From Chitinophagales bacterium (GTDB taxonomy: Bacteria > Bacteroidota > Bacteroidia > Chitinophagales > CAIODY01), in contig JAPJNH010000108.1 of NCBI GenBank assembly GCA_026461075.1, positions 1 to 49,045 on the forward strand: a stretch of DNA of 49,045 bases, given 5' to 3'. Positions 7,886 to 16,200 of this stretch are shown here, piece after piece. The notes under the pieces are model-generated. The model did not search any database. It worked only from the letters and a program-made list of their open reading frames with translations, and was not told the DNA's origin. The position numbers and the translations under genes were made by a program. Each line of letters opens with the position of its first letter. Within the stretch, counting starts at the first letter, position 1.

Positions 7886-8893
7886 TTATAATTCTCCTTT
7901 TATCAATTGGGTGAATAATACGGCCCCTTTCAGTTTTTTTTGCGCATCAACTACCGGCAAGTATTGAACTGGGAAGTCGACTTGTTGAATAAACTCTAAA
8001 AGTCCATGAATTGTTGCAGATTCTTGAATTTTTAATGGTGTTCTATTGATTAATTGATGCACGTCAATATTCGGCCATGCTTCCCATTGTTTCAATAGTC
8101 CTTTGCGTATATCTGCATTTGAAATTAATCCTGTTAAGTGACCGGCTGCATCGCAGATACAGGTGAAGGCCATTTTATAATCATCGATTGACTGTAAGGC
8201 CTTTCGAAGAGATAATTCGTTTTCAGTAAGTATCGGTAGCTCGTTTATGGAAAGCATAAAGTCGCTTATTTGATAATGCGAACCAACCATCGGTCGATGA
8301 AGCTGTAATAAGGCTGCACCGAGGGTTTCTTGTTTGAAGAGGTAGGAACCAACTACTGCAGTTTGAACGCCTAAATGTCTAAGAATAAAACTTACTTCAG
8401 CATTGACGCCACCATCTACTTGTACAGGTATTTTAGGAAAGCGCTTTTGGAATTCACGTATTCTTAAAAAGGTGTTTTTATCGAAAGTGCCACCCGACTG
8501 ACCAGGCGTAGTGGTCATTAACAAGATATAATCGCACTGTGCTTGATAGCTTTCAAATACATCGATACTTGTTGCAGAGGTGATGGCTAGACCGATTTTA
8601 TAGGTTCTGTTTTTCGGGAAGTTTACCGGAGCAGGGAAGTTCTCGTATTGGAAAGAAACTTGCGAAGGGTTCGCATTTGCAATAGCTTCAAAATACTTTT
8701 CTGGCGTCGATGAAATGATGTGTAAGTCGACAGGTGTATTGCTCAGTTGATTGATTTGTTCGATGTCGGCAAAGACTTTTGGATCGTCGTTACAGTCTAC
8801 GTGGAGTAGGTTGACGCCGTGATTATCCAATTCTTTTAAAAGAGCGGGCAGAGATGCTGCTTTTGCACTATATATCGAAGCCGAGATTTTCAT
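7886..8893 (-). CDS. Ribulose-phosphate 3-epimerase-like barrel fused to CBS pair
   Basis: A 335-residue protein. Residues 1 to about 200 match the ribulose-5-phosphate 3-epimerase TIM barrel and keep the metal and acid/base residues: H31 and D33 in LLHVDCND, H58 in VDLHIIS, and D160 in VQVDGGVN. The phosphate loop reads TPGQSGG in place of the usual NPGFGGQ. Residues of about 205-335 look like two CBS motifs, including FTCICDAAGHLTGLISNADI and VQYLPVVDAQKKLKGAV; CBS pairs commonly bind adenine nucleotides. It is the first gene of a pair with DAHP synthase. One reading is nucleotide-controlled flux through the pentose phosphate pathway toward erythrose 4-phosphate; this is inference. The barrel may also have lost or changed substrate. 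Confidence 0.75.
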   Translation of the reverse strand: MKISASIYSAKAASLPALLKELDNHGVNLLHVDCNDDPKVFADIEQINQLSNTPVDLHIISSTPEKYFEAIANANPSQVSFQYENFPAPVNFPKNRTYKIGLAITSATSIDVFESYQAQCDYILLMTTTPGQSGGTFDKNTFLRIREFQKRFPKIPVQVDGGVNAEVSFILRHLGVQTAVVGSYLFKQETLGAALLQLHRPMVGSHYQISDFMLSINELPILTENELSLRKALQSIDDYKMAFTCICDAAGHLTGLISNADIRKGLLKQWEAWPNIDVHQLINRTPLKIQESATIHGLLEFIQQVDFPVQYLPVVDAQKKLKGAVLFTQLIKGEL

Positions 8894-8961
8894 TCTATAT
8901 CCGTCTGTAAAAATACGATTTCAAAATGGTAAATAATATCATTAATCACGTGTAAATGCGC

Positions 8962-8969
8962 TATTTTTG
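8962..8969 (+). promoter_or_regulatory. -7 promoter element TATTTTTG
   Basis: An exact TAnnTTTG match 18 bases before the ATG of the Cys/Met-metabolism enzyme. The implied leader is too short for a riboswitch. Confidence 0.6.
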
Positions 8970-8987
8970 TCAACTAAATTATAATAC

Positions 8988-10127
8988 ATGAAACAGGCAA
9001 CGAAGTTGATTCATGCCGGTGTTGAACCGGATCCAAGTACGGGAGCGATTATGACTCCTATTTTTCAAACAAGTACCTTTGTTCAGGCTGGTCCTGGCGA
9101 ACATAAAGGGTATGAATATGCGCGCAGTCAAAATCCTACGCGTAAGGCATTAGAGGGTGCTTTAGCTGCTATTGAGAATGGTAAATACGGTTTAAGTTTT
9201 AGCTCAGGCGTAGCTGCAACGGATGCGGTGATTAAGTTATTATCACCTGGTGATGAAGTTATTTGTGCGAATGATATGTATGGTGGCACTTACCGTTTGT
9301 TTACGAAGATTTTTGAAAAATTCGGTATTAAGTTTCATTCTGTGAATATGCAGGATGCGAGTGCTATCGAGCCTTTCATCAATGAAAATACGAAATTGGT
9401 ATGGACAGAAACGCCTACTAATCCGTTGATGAATATTTGTGATATCGCAGCTTTAGCGCAAATAACGAAGAAGCATAATGTTTTGTTATGTGTCGATAAT
9501 ACGTTTGCAACGCCGTATTTGCAAAACCCATTGGATTTGGGAGCAGATATTGTGATGCATTCTGTAACGAAGTATTTGGGTGGGCATAGTGATGTTATCC
9601 AAGGTGCATTGGTGATGAATTCTACAGAATTACATGAGAAGTTGTATTTTATTCAGAAGTCGTGTGGTGCTGTACCGGGTCCGTTTGATTGCTTCTTAGT
9701 TTTACGCGGAATCAAAACTTTGCATGTGCGTATGCGTCAGCATTGTGAGAATGGAGAACTTATTGCGCATTATTTGCGTAATCATCCGAAGGTGAAACGC
9801 GTTTACTGGTGCGGATTTAGCGATCACCCGAATTACGAGATTGCTAAAAAGCAGATGCGTGGATTTGGAGGAATGATGAGCTTTGAATTGAAAGACGAGA
9901 GTGTAGAGGCAGCTAAAAAAGTGTTGAAGTCGACGCATTTATTTGCTTTGGCAGAATCATTGGGCGGGGTAGAGTCATTGATCAACCATCCTGCAACGAT
10001 GACACATGCGTCTATACCAAGAGAGGAACGTATTAAAAACGGTTTGAGCGATGGCTTGATTCGTTTAAGTGTGGGTATTGAAGATGCTGAAGATTTGATT
10101 GCTGATTTGGAAAATGCTTTGAAGTAA
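8988..10127 (+). CDS. Cystathionine gamma-synthase/lyase family PLP enzyme
   Basis: A 379-residue fold-type-I PLP enzyme of the Cys/Met metabolism family, usual length about 380-400. The PLP lysine is K195 in HSVTKYLGGHSD. Other family marks are YEYARSQNPTR (PLP phosphate and partner-subunit contacts), FSSGVAATDAV, CANDMYGGT and the late SLGGVESLINHPATMTH. Family members make cystathionine from an O-acylhomoserine and cysteine (MetB), or split cystathionine (MccB/CTH) or methionine. Annotation in this phylum is usually cystathionine gamma-synthase, but these activities cannot be separated reliably by eye. It stands alone with its own promoter and terminator, and is divergent from the epimerase-CBS gene. 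Confidence 0.9.
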   Translation: MKQATKLIHAGVEPDPSTGAIMTPIFQTSTFVQAGPGEHKGYEYARSQNPTRKALEGALAAIENGKYGLSFSSGVAATDAVIKLLSPGDEVICANDMYGGTYRLFTKIFEKFGIKFHSVNMQDASAIEPFINENTKLVWTETPTNPLMNICDIAALAQITKKHNVLLCVDNTFATPYLQNPLDLGADIVMHSVTKYLGGHSDVIQGALVMNSTELHEKLYFIQKSCGAVPGPFDCFLVLRGIKTLHVRMRQHCENGELIAHYLRNHPKVKRVYWCGFSDHPNYEIAKKQMRGFGGMMSFELKDESVEAAKKVLKSTHLFALAESLGGVESLINHPATMTHASIPREERIKNGLSDGLIRLSVGIEDAEDLIADLENALK

Positions 10128-10147
10128 TACAAGGAAGCCTATACATT

Positions 10148-10175
10148 AAAAAAGCCCCGAATTCGGGGCTTTTTT
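10148..10175 (+). terminator. Intrinsic terminator
   Basis: Stem AGCCCCGAA pairs with TTCGGGGCT with almost no loop, flanked by an A-tract on the left and a T-tract on the right. It starts 20 bases after the PLP-enzyme stop codon. Confidence 0.9.
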
Positions 10176-10267
10176 AGTTTATGATCAGGATTTTATAGGG
10201 TAAAATTTATTACAGCTAAAATAAAAACAACTGATTTTGCGTTAATTAATAGAAATCAAGTTTATAA

Positions 10268-10906
10268 ATGAAACGAAAGGAGTTTTGGCTGTTTGCTAAA
10301 AATGAGAAGCGCTTATTATTATTAATATTTGGGCTTTTGTGTTTAAGTTTTACTTGGCGGCATGTCATGAATCGACCTACAGCAAATAATTTGATGATTC
10401 AAGGCGATAGTACTGTTGTAAGGGTGCATTCGAAATATTTCAAGCAAACATCGAATGGTGCTCATTCGAAAAAGTATGATAATCAAGGCCGAAAAGCTAA
10501 AGTTTTTCAAAAAGTTGAATTGAATAGTGCAGATTCTGCACAATTGGAAGCTTTACCAATGATAGGCGCCAAATTAGCGATGCGGATCATAAAGTATCGA
10601 GATCGTTTAGGTGGATTTTATGCGGTAGAGCAGTTGAAGGAGGTTTATGGCTTACGTGACTCTTGTTTTCTGGTGATTCAAAATCGAGTTTTTGTAGATA
10701 GTGCTACCCGTCATTTTTTAAAAATTAATTACTGTTCTTTGGAAGAAATGGGGCACCATCCTTATTTGGGCTTTAGGAATGCTAAGTTGATTGTGAAGTA
10801 CAGAAAGGAGCATCAGCGAATTAATTCTGAGCAGGAATTGCAAGAAATTCAAGGATTACATTTCGAATCTGGAGAAAAGTGGAGGTTTTACATTACTTAT
10901 CATTAA
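10268..10906 (+). CDS. Membrane-anchored helix-hairpin-helix protein (ComEA-like)
   Basis: A 212-residue protein. A basic N-terminus and one hydrophobic segment (about residues 16-30, LLLLIFGLLCLSFTW) suggest an inner-membrane anchor. After a linker come two helix-hairpin-helix modules. The first begins VELNSADSAQLEALPMIG (about 88) and continues LAMRIIKYRDRLGGF. The second begins LKINYCSLEEMGHHPYLG (about 150) and continues LIVKYRKEHQRI. The order NSAD...L..LPGIG...A..I..YR is that of ComEA-type DNA-binding modules. A role in DNA uptake is possible but not shown; Bacteroidota encode many HhH proteins of unknown role. It is separated from its neighbours by a terminator upstream and 48 bases downstream. 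Confidence 0.75.
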   Translation: MKRKEFWLFAKNEKRLLLLIFGLLCLSFTWRHVMNRPTANNLMIQGDSTVVRVHSKYFKQTSNGAHSKKYDNQGRKAKVFQKVELNSADSAQLEALPMIGAKLAMRIIKYRDRLGGFYAVEQLKEVYGLRDSCFLVIQNRVFVDSATRHFLKINYCSLEEMGHHPYLGFRNAKLIVKYRKEHQRINSEQELQEIQGLHFESGEKWRFYITYH

Positions 10907-10954
10907 AATTTGCTTCAATTATCGTAAATTCGCCAACCTAAAATAGTATTTGGT

Positions 10955-12100
10955 ATGATGAATTTTGCTCCGACAGAAAATCAAAACATGATTGCAGAAA
11001 CAGTACGTGATTTCGCAAATAAACATATTCGTCCTTACGTAATGGAATGGGATGAAACACAGCATTTCCCACGTGAGTTGTTCACCAAAATGGGAGAATT
11101 AGGATTGATGGGTGTTTTAGTGCCAACTGAATACGGTGGAAGTGGCTTCGGCTATTTGGAATACTATACTGTAATCACGGAAGTGACGAAGGTTTGTAGT
11201 TCTATCGGGTTGTCGGTTGCGGCGCATAACTCTTTGTGTACGGGTCATATTTTGCAATTTGGAACTGAGGAACAAAAGAAGCGTTGGTTGCCGAAATTGG
11301 CTACCGGAGAGTGGTTGGGCGCATGGGGATTGACGGAGCCGAATACAGGTTCAGATGCAGGTAATATGAAATGTGTTGCACATAAAGAGGGTAATGAATG
11401 GGTGTTGAATGGAACTAAATGTTGGATTACGCATGGTAAATCAGGAGATGTGGCAGTAGTAATTGCACGTACCGGAGAGGTAGGGGATAGTCATGGTATG
11501 ACTGCTTTTGTAGTGGAACGTGGTACGCCAGGATTCAGTGCAGGTAAGAAAGAAAACAAGTTAGGAATGCGCGCTTCTGAAACAGCCGAAATGATTTTTG
11601 ATAATTGTCGTATTCCTGAAACGAATGTGTTAGGCCAAGTTGGAGATGGATTTGTGCAATCGATGAAGATTTTAGATGGTGGTCGTATTTCGATTGCTGC
11701 TTTATCGTGTGGGATTGCAATTGGTGCTTATGAGGCTAGTATTAAATATGCGAAAGAGCGTCATCAATTCAATCAGCCTATTGCTAATTTCCAAGGTATT
11801 TCCTTCAAGTTGGCAGATATGAAAATGAAAATCGAAGCGGCAGAGTTATTGACTTTACAATCGGCAGATATGAAGAATCGTGGGGAGAAAGTAACGCGTG
11901 AATCGGCTTACGCTAAATATTACGCTTCTGAGATTTGTGTACAGGTTGCTGAAGACGCGATTCAAATACATGGAGGATATGGTTATACCAAAGATTTTTG
12001 TGTAGAGAAGTTCTGGCGTGATTCTAAATTATGTACGATAGGCGAGGGAACTAGTGAGATTCAGAAATTAGTAATTGCTCGCGAACTCCTTAAGGGATAA
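10955..12100 (+). CDS. Acyl-CoA dehydrogenase
   Basis: A 381-residue flavoenzyme of the usual short/medium-chain length. It removes two hydrogens from acyl-CoA to give the 2-enoyl-CoA and passes electrons to electron-transfer flavoprotein. Visible family motifs are [16 protein letters not shown] (FAD and substrate contacts), [28 protein letters not shown], and the signature [11 protein letters not shown] near the C-terminus. The catalytic base is the Glu of [10 protein letters not shown]. Chain-length or branched-chain preference is not visible. ATG ATG offers two adjacent starts; the first is given. gpsA follows 10 bases downstream, so the two may share a transcript. Confidence 0.92.
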   Translation: MMNFAPTENQNMIAETVRDFANKHIRPYVMEWDETQHFPRELFTKMGELGLMGVLVPTEYGGSGFGYLEYYTVITEVTKVCSSIGLSVAAHNSLCTGHILQFGTEEQKKRWLPKLATGEWLGAWGLTEPNTGSDAGNMKCVAHKEGNEWVLNGTKCWITHGKSGDVAVVIARTGEVGDSHGMTAFVVERGTPGFSAGKKENKLGMRASETAEMIFDNCRIPETNVLGQVGDGFVQSMKILDGGRISIAALSCGIAIGAYEASIKYAKERHQFNQPIANFQGISFKLADMKMKIEAAELLTLQSADMKNRGEKVTRESAYAKYYASEICVQVAEDAIQIHGGYGYTKDFCVEKFWRDSKLCTIGEGTSEIQKLVIARELLKG

Positions 12101-12110
12101 GCTGTTTCTA

Positions 12111-13118
12111 ATGGCCGCCAATCGCAAAAGTATAGGCATAGTGGGTAGCGGTAGCTGGGCAACAGCTATTGTGAAAATTTTGTGTGAGCAGGACATTACT
12201 ATTCATTGGTGGGTTCGTCGTGAAAGCGCTCGAACACATATTGAAAAGTTTGGTCATCACCCCAATTATATCAGTGCGGCGCAATTAGATCGTAGTAAAA
12301 TTGTCCTGCATGCGGACGTAAGTTCTGTATTAGCAGCGGCCGATACTATTGTTTTTGCGACTCCTTCCGCTTTTTTAAAGGAGGCCTTGGAAGGACTTAC
12401 TGCAGCGCATTTAGAGAACAAGACGATTGTTTCTGCCATTAAAGGAATGATTCCTGGAGAGCAGGAAAATTATATTATTGCGGAGTATTTTGAGCGTTTT
12501 TGGTCGGTATCACATGATCGCTTTGTGGTGATAAGTGGTCCTTGCCATGCGGAGGAAGTGGCACAAGAGAAATTATCTTATTTAACGTTTTCTAGTCCGA
12601 ATATGCCTTTGGCAGAAGCGGTTGCAGACTTGTTTGCCTGTCGTTTTATTCGTGCGCATGTCACGGATGATATTTTCGGTACGGAGATAGCGGCGGTGAT
12701 GAAGAACATCATAGCTGTCGCGAGCGGGATTTGTCATGGTTTGGGCTATGGCGATAACTTTCAGGCGGTCTTAGTTTCGAATGCTATTCAAGAGATCAAA
12801 CGCTTTGTGGATGTGGTTCATCCAATAGAGAGAGATATCAAGGGAAGTGCTTACTTGGGGGATTTGTTGGTGACAGCTTATTCTAATTTTAGTCGCAATC
12901 GCGCCTTTGGTATGATGATCGGGAAGGGGTATTCTGTAAAGGCTGCGCAATTGGAGATGAATATGATCGCGGAGGGGTATTATAGTGTGCGTAATATATT
13001 TGAAAATAATCGTAAGTATGAGGTAGCGCTTCCTATAACGGAGGCGGTTTTTAATATCTTATACAAAGGAGCTCGACCGGTGGATGAAATTCATAATATG
13101 ACTAATTTTTTGCGTTAG
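12111..13118 (+). CDS. gpsA: NAD(P)-dependent glycerol-3-phosphate dehydrogenase
   Basis: A 335-residue enzyme reducing dihydroxyacetone phosphate to sn-glycerol 3-phosphate for phospholipid synthesis. The Rossmann motif IGIVGSGSWATAIV lies at residues of about 8-21 from the ATG at 12111. Further marks are VISGPCHAEEV, the catalytic lysine in AAVMKNIIAVASGI, and the substrate-binding block SAYLGDLLVTAYSNFSRNR. The frame is open from a TTG at 12075 inside the acyl-CoA dehydrogenase gene, but the family's N-terminus begins shortly before the glycine motif, so 12111 is chosen. It follows the dehydrogenase by 10 bases. Confidence 0.93.
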   Translation: MAANRKSIGIVGSGSWATAIVKILCEQDITIHWWVRRESARTHIEKFGHHPNYISAAQLDRSKIVLHADVSSVLAAADTIVFATPSAFLKEALEGLTAAHLENKTIVSAIKGMIPGEQENYIIAEYFERFWSVSHDRFVVISGPCHAEEVAQEKLSYLTFSSPNMPLAEAVADLFACRFIRAHVTDDIFGTEIAAVMKNIIAVASGICHGLGYGDNFQAVLVSNAIQEIKRFVDVVHPIERDIKGSAYLGDLLVTAYSNFSRNRAFGMMIGKGYSVKAAQLEMNMIAEGYYSVRNIFENNRKYEVALPITEAVFNILYKGARPVDEIHNMTNFLR

Positions 13119-13207
13119 AAAAGGTCGAAACTCTAATCATTTTTGGCTAATTTAGAGCCCTTCGTAGCGCAAAATCCTTCTGTCTACGATTTTTTTAAAT
13201 TTTTACT

Positions 13208-16200
13208 ATGAAAAAACTGTTGTACACGCTTTTTGCGGTGCTTTTGTTTGTTAGCACGCGTAGCTTTTCACAGAGTGTTACGGTCACTTCTCCTAACGGA
13301 GGAGAAAGTTGGGCGGGTTGTAGCACGCACAATATTACCTGGACGATAAGCGGTACCAGTCATTACTATAATATTGATTATTCCATCAATGGCGGTTTAA
13401 CCTGGATATTCTTGGCAACAGGTTATAATCAGCCGGGTAGCACTGGGTCTTTTGCCTGGACTTTGCCAAACTTGAGTAGCAATCAAGTGAAGGTTCGAGT
13501 TTATGATCAAGGAACGCCAAGTGTAGTGGATGAAAGTGATAATACTTTTTCCATTAACGCGCCTTTAATAGTCACCTCACCTAACGGAGGGGAAAGCTGG
13601 CAAGTGGGAGGATCGACACGTACTATTAGCTGGACTGCAGCTGGTACAAGCAATTATTATGATTTAGATTATTCTACGGATAATGGCGTTACATGGAATT
13701 CCATTATAAGTAATTATTATCAGAGTTCTACGAATGCTTCCTATACATGGACCATTCCTAATAATCCATCCACTACTGCGCTAGTGAGAGTGAAGGATCA
13801 TACTACCAGTTGTATGAGTGACGTGAGTGATGCGATATTTACCATAGTACCGCCTACGCCAAGTATAACAGTAACTGCCCCTTCAACAGGATCTACTGTT
13901 TATTGGTCCAATCCGACTAGCATTACCTGGTACTCGAGTTATACCTCTGCATCTTTTGTTAAGTTAGAATATAGTTTGAACAATGGAAATAGCTGGACCA
14001 CGATAGTTAACAGTACGAGTATGTCGACGGGCTCTTATTCATGGACGCCTCCATCTTCCTATACTACACAGGCATTAGTGCGTGTGAGCGAAATTGGTGG
14101 AACATCTGCTGTTGGCACATCAGGGAACTTTACGATCCGTCAGCCTTATATTGTTTTGAGCGCACCTAATGGAGGAAATACCTTTACAGGTTGTGGCAAT
14201 ACGACGATTAGTTGGACGCCATTTGGGACTTCTGGTCCTTACACCATTGAATTGAGTACGGATGGTGGTGTGACTTATACATCCGTTGCCACCACGAGTT
14301 CTTATACTTCTAGCTATAGTTGGAATCCGATTAATAACGTACAAACTTCGCAAGCGCGTATTCGCGTGAGCGCAAGTAACGCGGTGAGTGATACTTCTGC
14401 TAGCAATTTTACAATCAACAAGAATACGGATGTAATTGTGAATGCTCCTAACGGAGGAGAGATATGGACTGTCGGTACTGTTCATAATATTCAATGGTCC
14501 TTTGCCAATATGAGTAATTACTATTGGAATTTGGAGTACTCTACCGATAATGGGGTTACGTGGAATGCTATTAATACGAGCTATTATGCATATTCTAGTC
14601 CTGCTTCGTTTTCTTGGAGTGTGCCGAATAATCCATCGATGAATGCATTGGTACGTGTAACGAACACTTCTAATACGTGTAAGAGTGATGTAAGCGATGC
14701 GGTCTTTACTATTCAACCTGCGACACCATTCATTAGTGTCAGTTCGCCAAATGCTGGTAGCACCGTTTATTGGAATAATTCGACGACCATTTCTTGGTTC
14801 TATGGATACACGACCTCAAACTTTGTTAAGATTGAGTATAGTACGAATCAGGGTAGCACTTGGAATACGATTGTCAATAGCACCAATATCTCTGCGGGAT
14901 CTTATACATGGCCTGCAGCTTCTATTCCAAATGTGTTGACGAATCAGGCATGGGTTCGTATTAGCGAAATAGGAGGAACGAATGCAATCGATACATCCGC
15001 TTATTTCACCATTCGTCAACCGTATATTGTATTGAATTCACCTAATGGCGGAAATTCATTTATAGGATGTAGCTCAACCAATATTACTTGGACGGGCTAT
15101 GGGGTAACAGGCTCTTACGCCCTAGAGCTGAGCACAAATGGAGGTGCCACCTTTACGCCAATTGCGTATCCTTCAGCCTATACTGGGTCTTACTCTTGGA
15201 ACCCAATTAATAATCTTCAAACTTCTCAAGCCCGTATTCGAATTATAAGTGCTGGAGCCGTTCCGGATACATCAAATGCAGATTTTACGATTAATCAAAA
15301 TACAGATGTGATTTTGAATAGTCCTAACGGAGGCGAAGTATGGCAAGTGGGAGGTCCAACACGTACGATCAATTGGTCGTTTGTGAACATGAGCAATTAT
15401 TACTGGAACATTGAGTATTCGACAGACAACGGAGTTACATGGAATTCGATTACCAGTAGCTATTATGCGTATAGCAGTCCTGCGTCATACACCTGGTCAA
15501 TACCGAATAATCCTTCGACCACCTGTTTGGTTCGTGTAATAAATACATCTAATACGTGTAAGTTTGATGCGAGTGATGCTGTTTTCACTATTGCACCACC
15601 AACACCTTACATCAGCGTAAGTAGTCCTGGAGCCTCCACCGTTTATTGGGGGAATAGTGCCACTATTAACTGGGGTTATGGCTATACCACGTCTAATTTT
15701 GTCAAGATAGAATACAGTACCAATCAAGGTAGTACTTGGAATACGATTGTGAACAGTACGAATATCTCCACAGGTTCCTATACATGGCCTGCCGCGAGTA
15801 TTCCGAATATCACAACGAATCAAGCTTGGGTACGCGTGAGTGAAATAGGAGGTACCAATGTGAAGGATACTTCTGCTTATTTTATTATACGACAACCTTA
15901 TATTGTATTGGGTAGTCAGAACGGTGGGCAGTCCTATATTGGATGTAACGCTACAACAATTAACTGGACTGGTTATGGCGTAACATCGTCTTATGTCATT
16001 TATTTAAGTACAAATAACGGGGCTACTTATACGCCAATTGCCTATCCTTCAGCCTATACAGGTTCCTTCTCTTGGAACCCAATCAATAATGTACAGAGTT
16101 CGCAATGTAAATTGATTGTGGCAGCAGCTAATGCAATTTCAGATACTTCTAGTGCTGTATTCACGATCAACCAAAATACAGATGTAATCTTGAATACCCC

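Noticed and set aside
7886-8893. Arabinose-5-phosphate isomerase (KdsD), suggested by the CBS pair next to a DAHP/KDO-8-P synthase homologue
   Set aside because: KdsD has an SIS domain. Here the N-terminal region is an epimerase-type barrel with HVD, DLH and VDGG motifs.
8894-8987. S-adenosylmethionine riboswitch before the Cys/Met-metabolism gene
   Set aside because: An exact -7 element at 8962-8969 leaves a leader of about 15 bases, too short for a riboswitch, and no aptamer-like pairing was seen.
12075-12110. TTG start for gpsA overlapping the acyl-CoA dehydrogenase gene
   Set aside because: The ATG at 12111 places the Rossmann glycine motif at the normal distance from the N-terminus; the upstream codons lie inside the previous gene.
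14120-14716. A 198-codon open frame antisense to the giant gene, and similar ones at 15497-15895 and 22226-22666
   Set aside because: Their composition (rich in Arg, Ile and Cys, no recognisable motif) follows from the reverse complement of the repeat modules. The plus-strand frame has strong protein repeats and is clearly the coding one.
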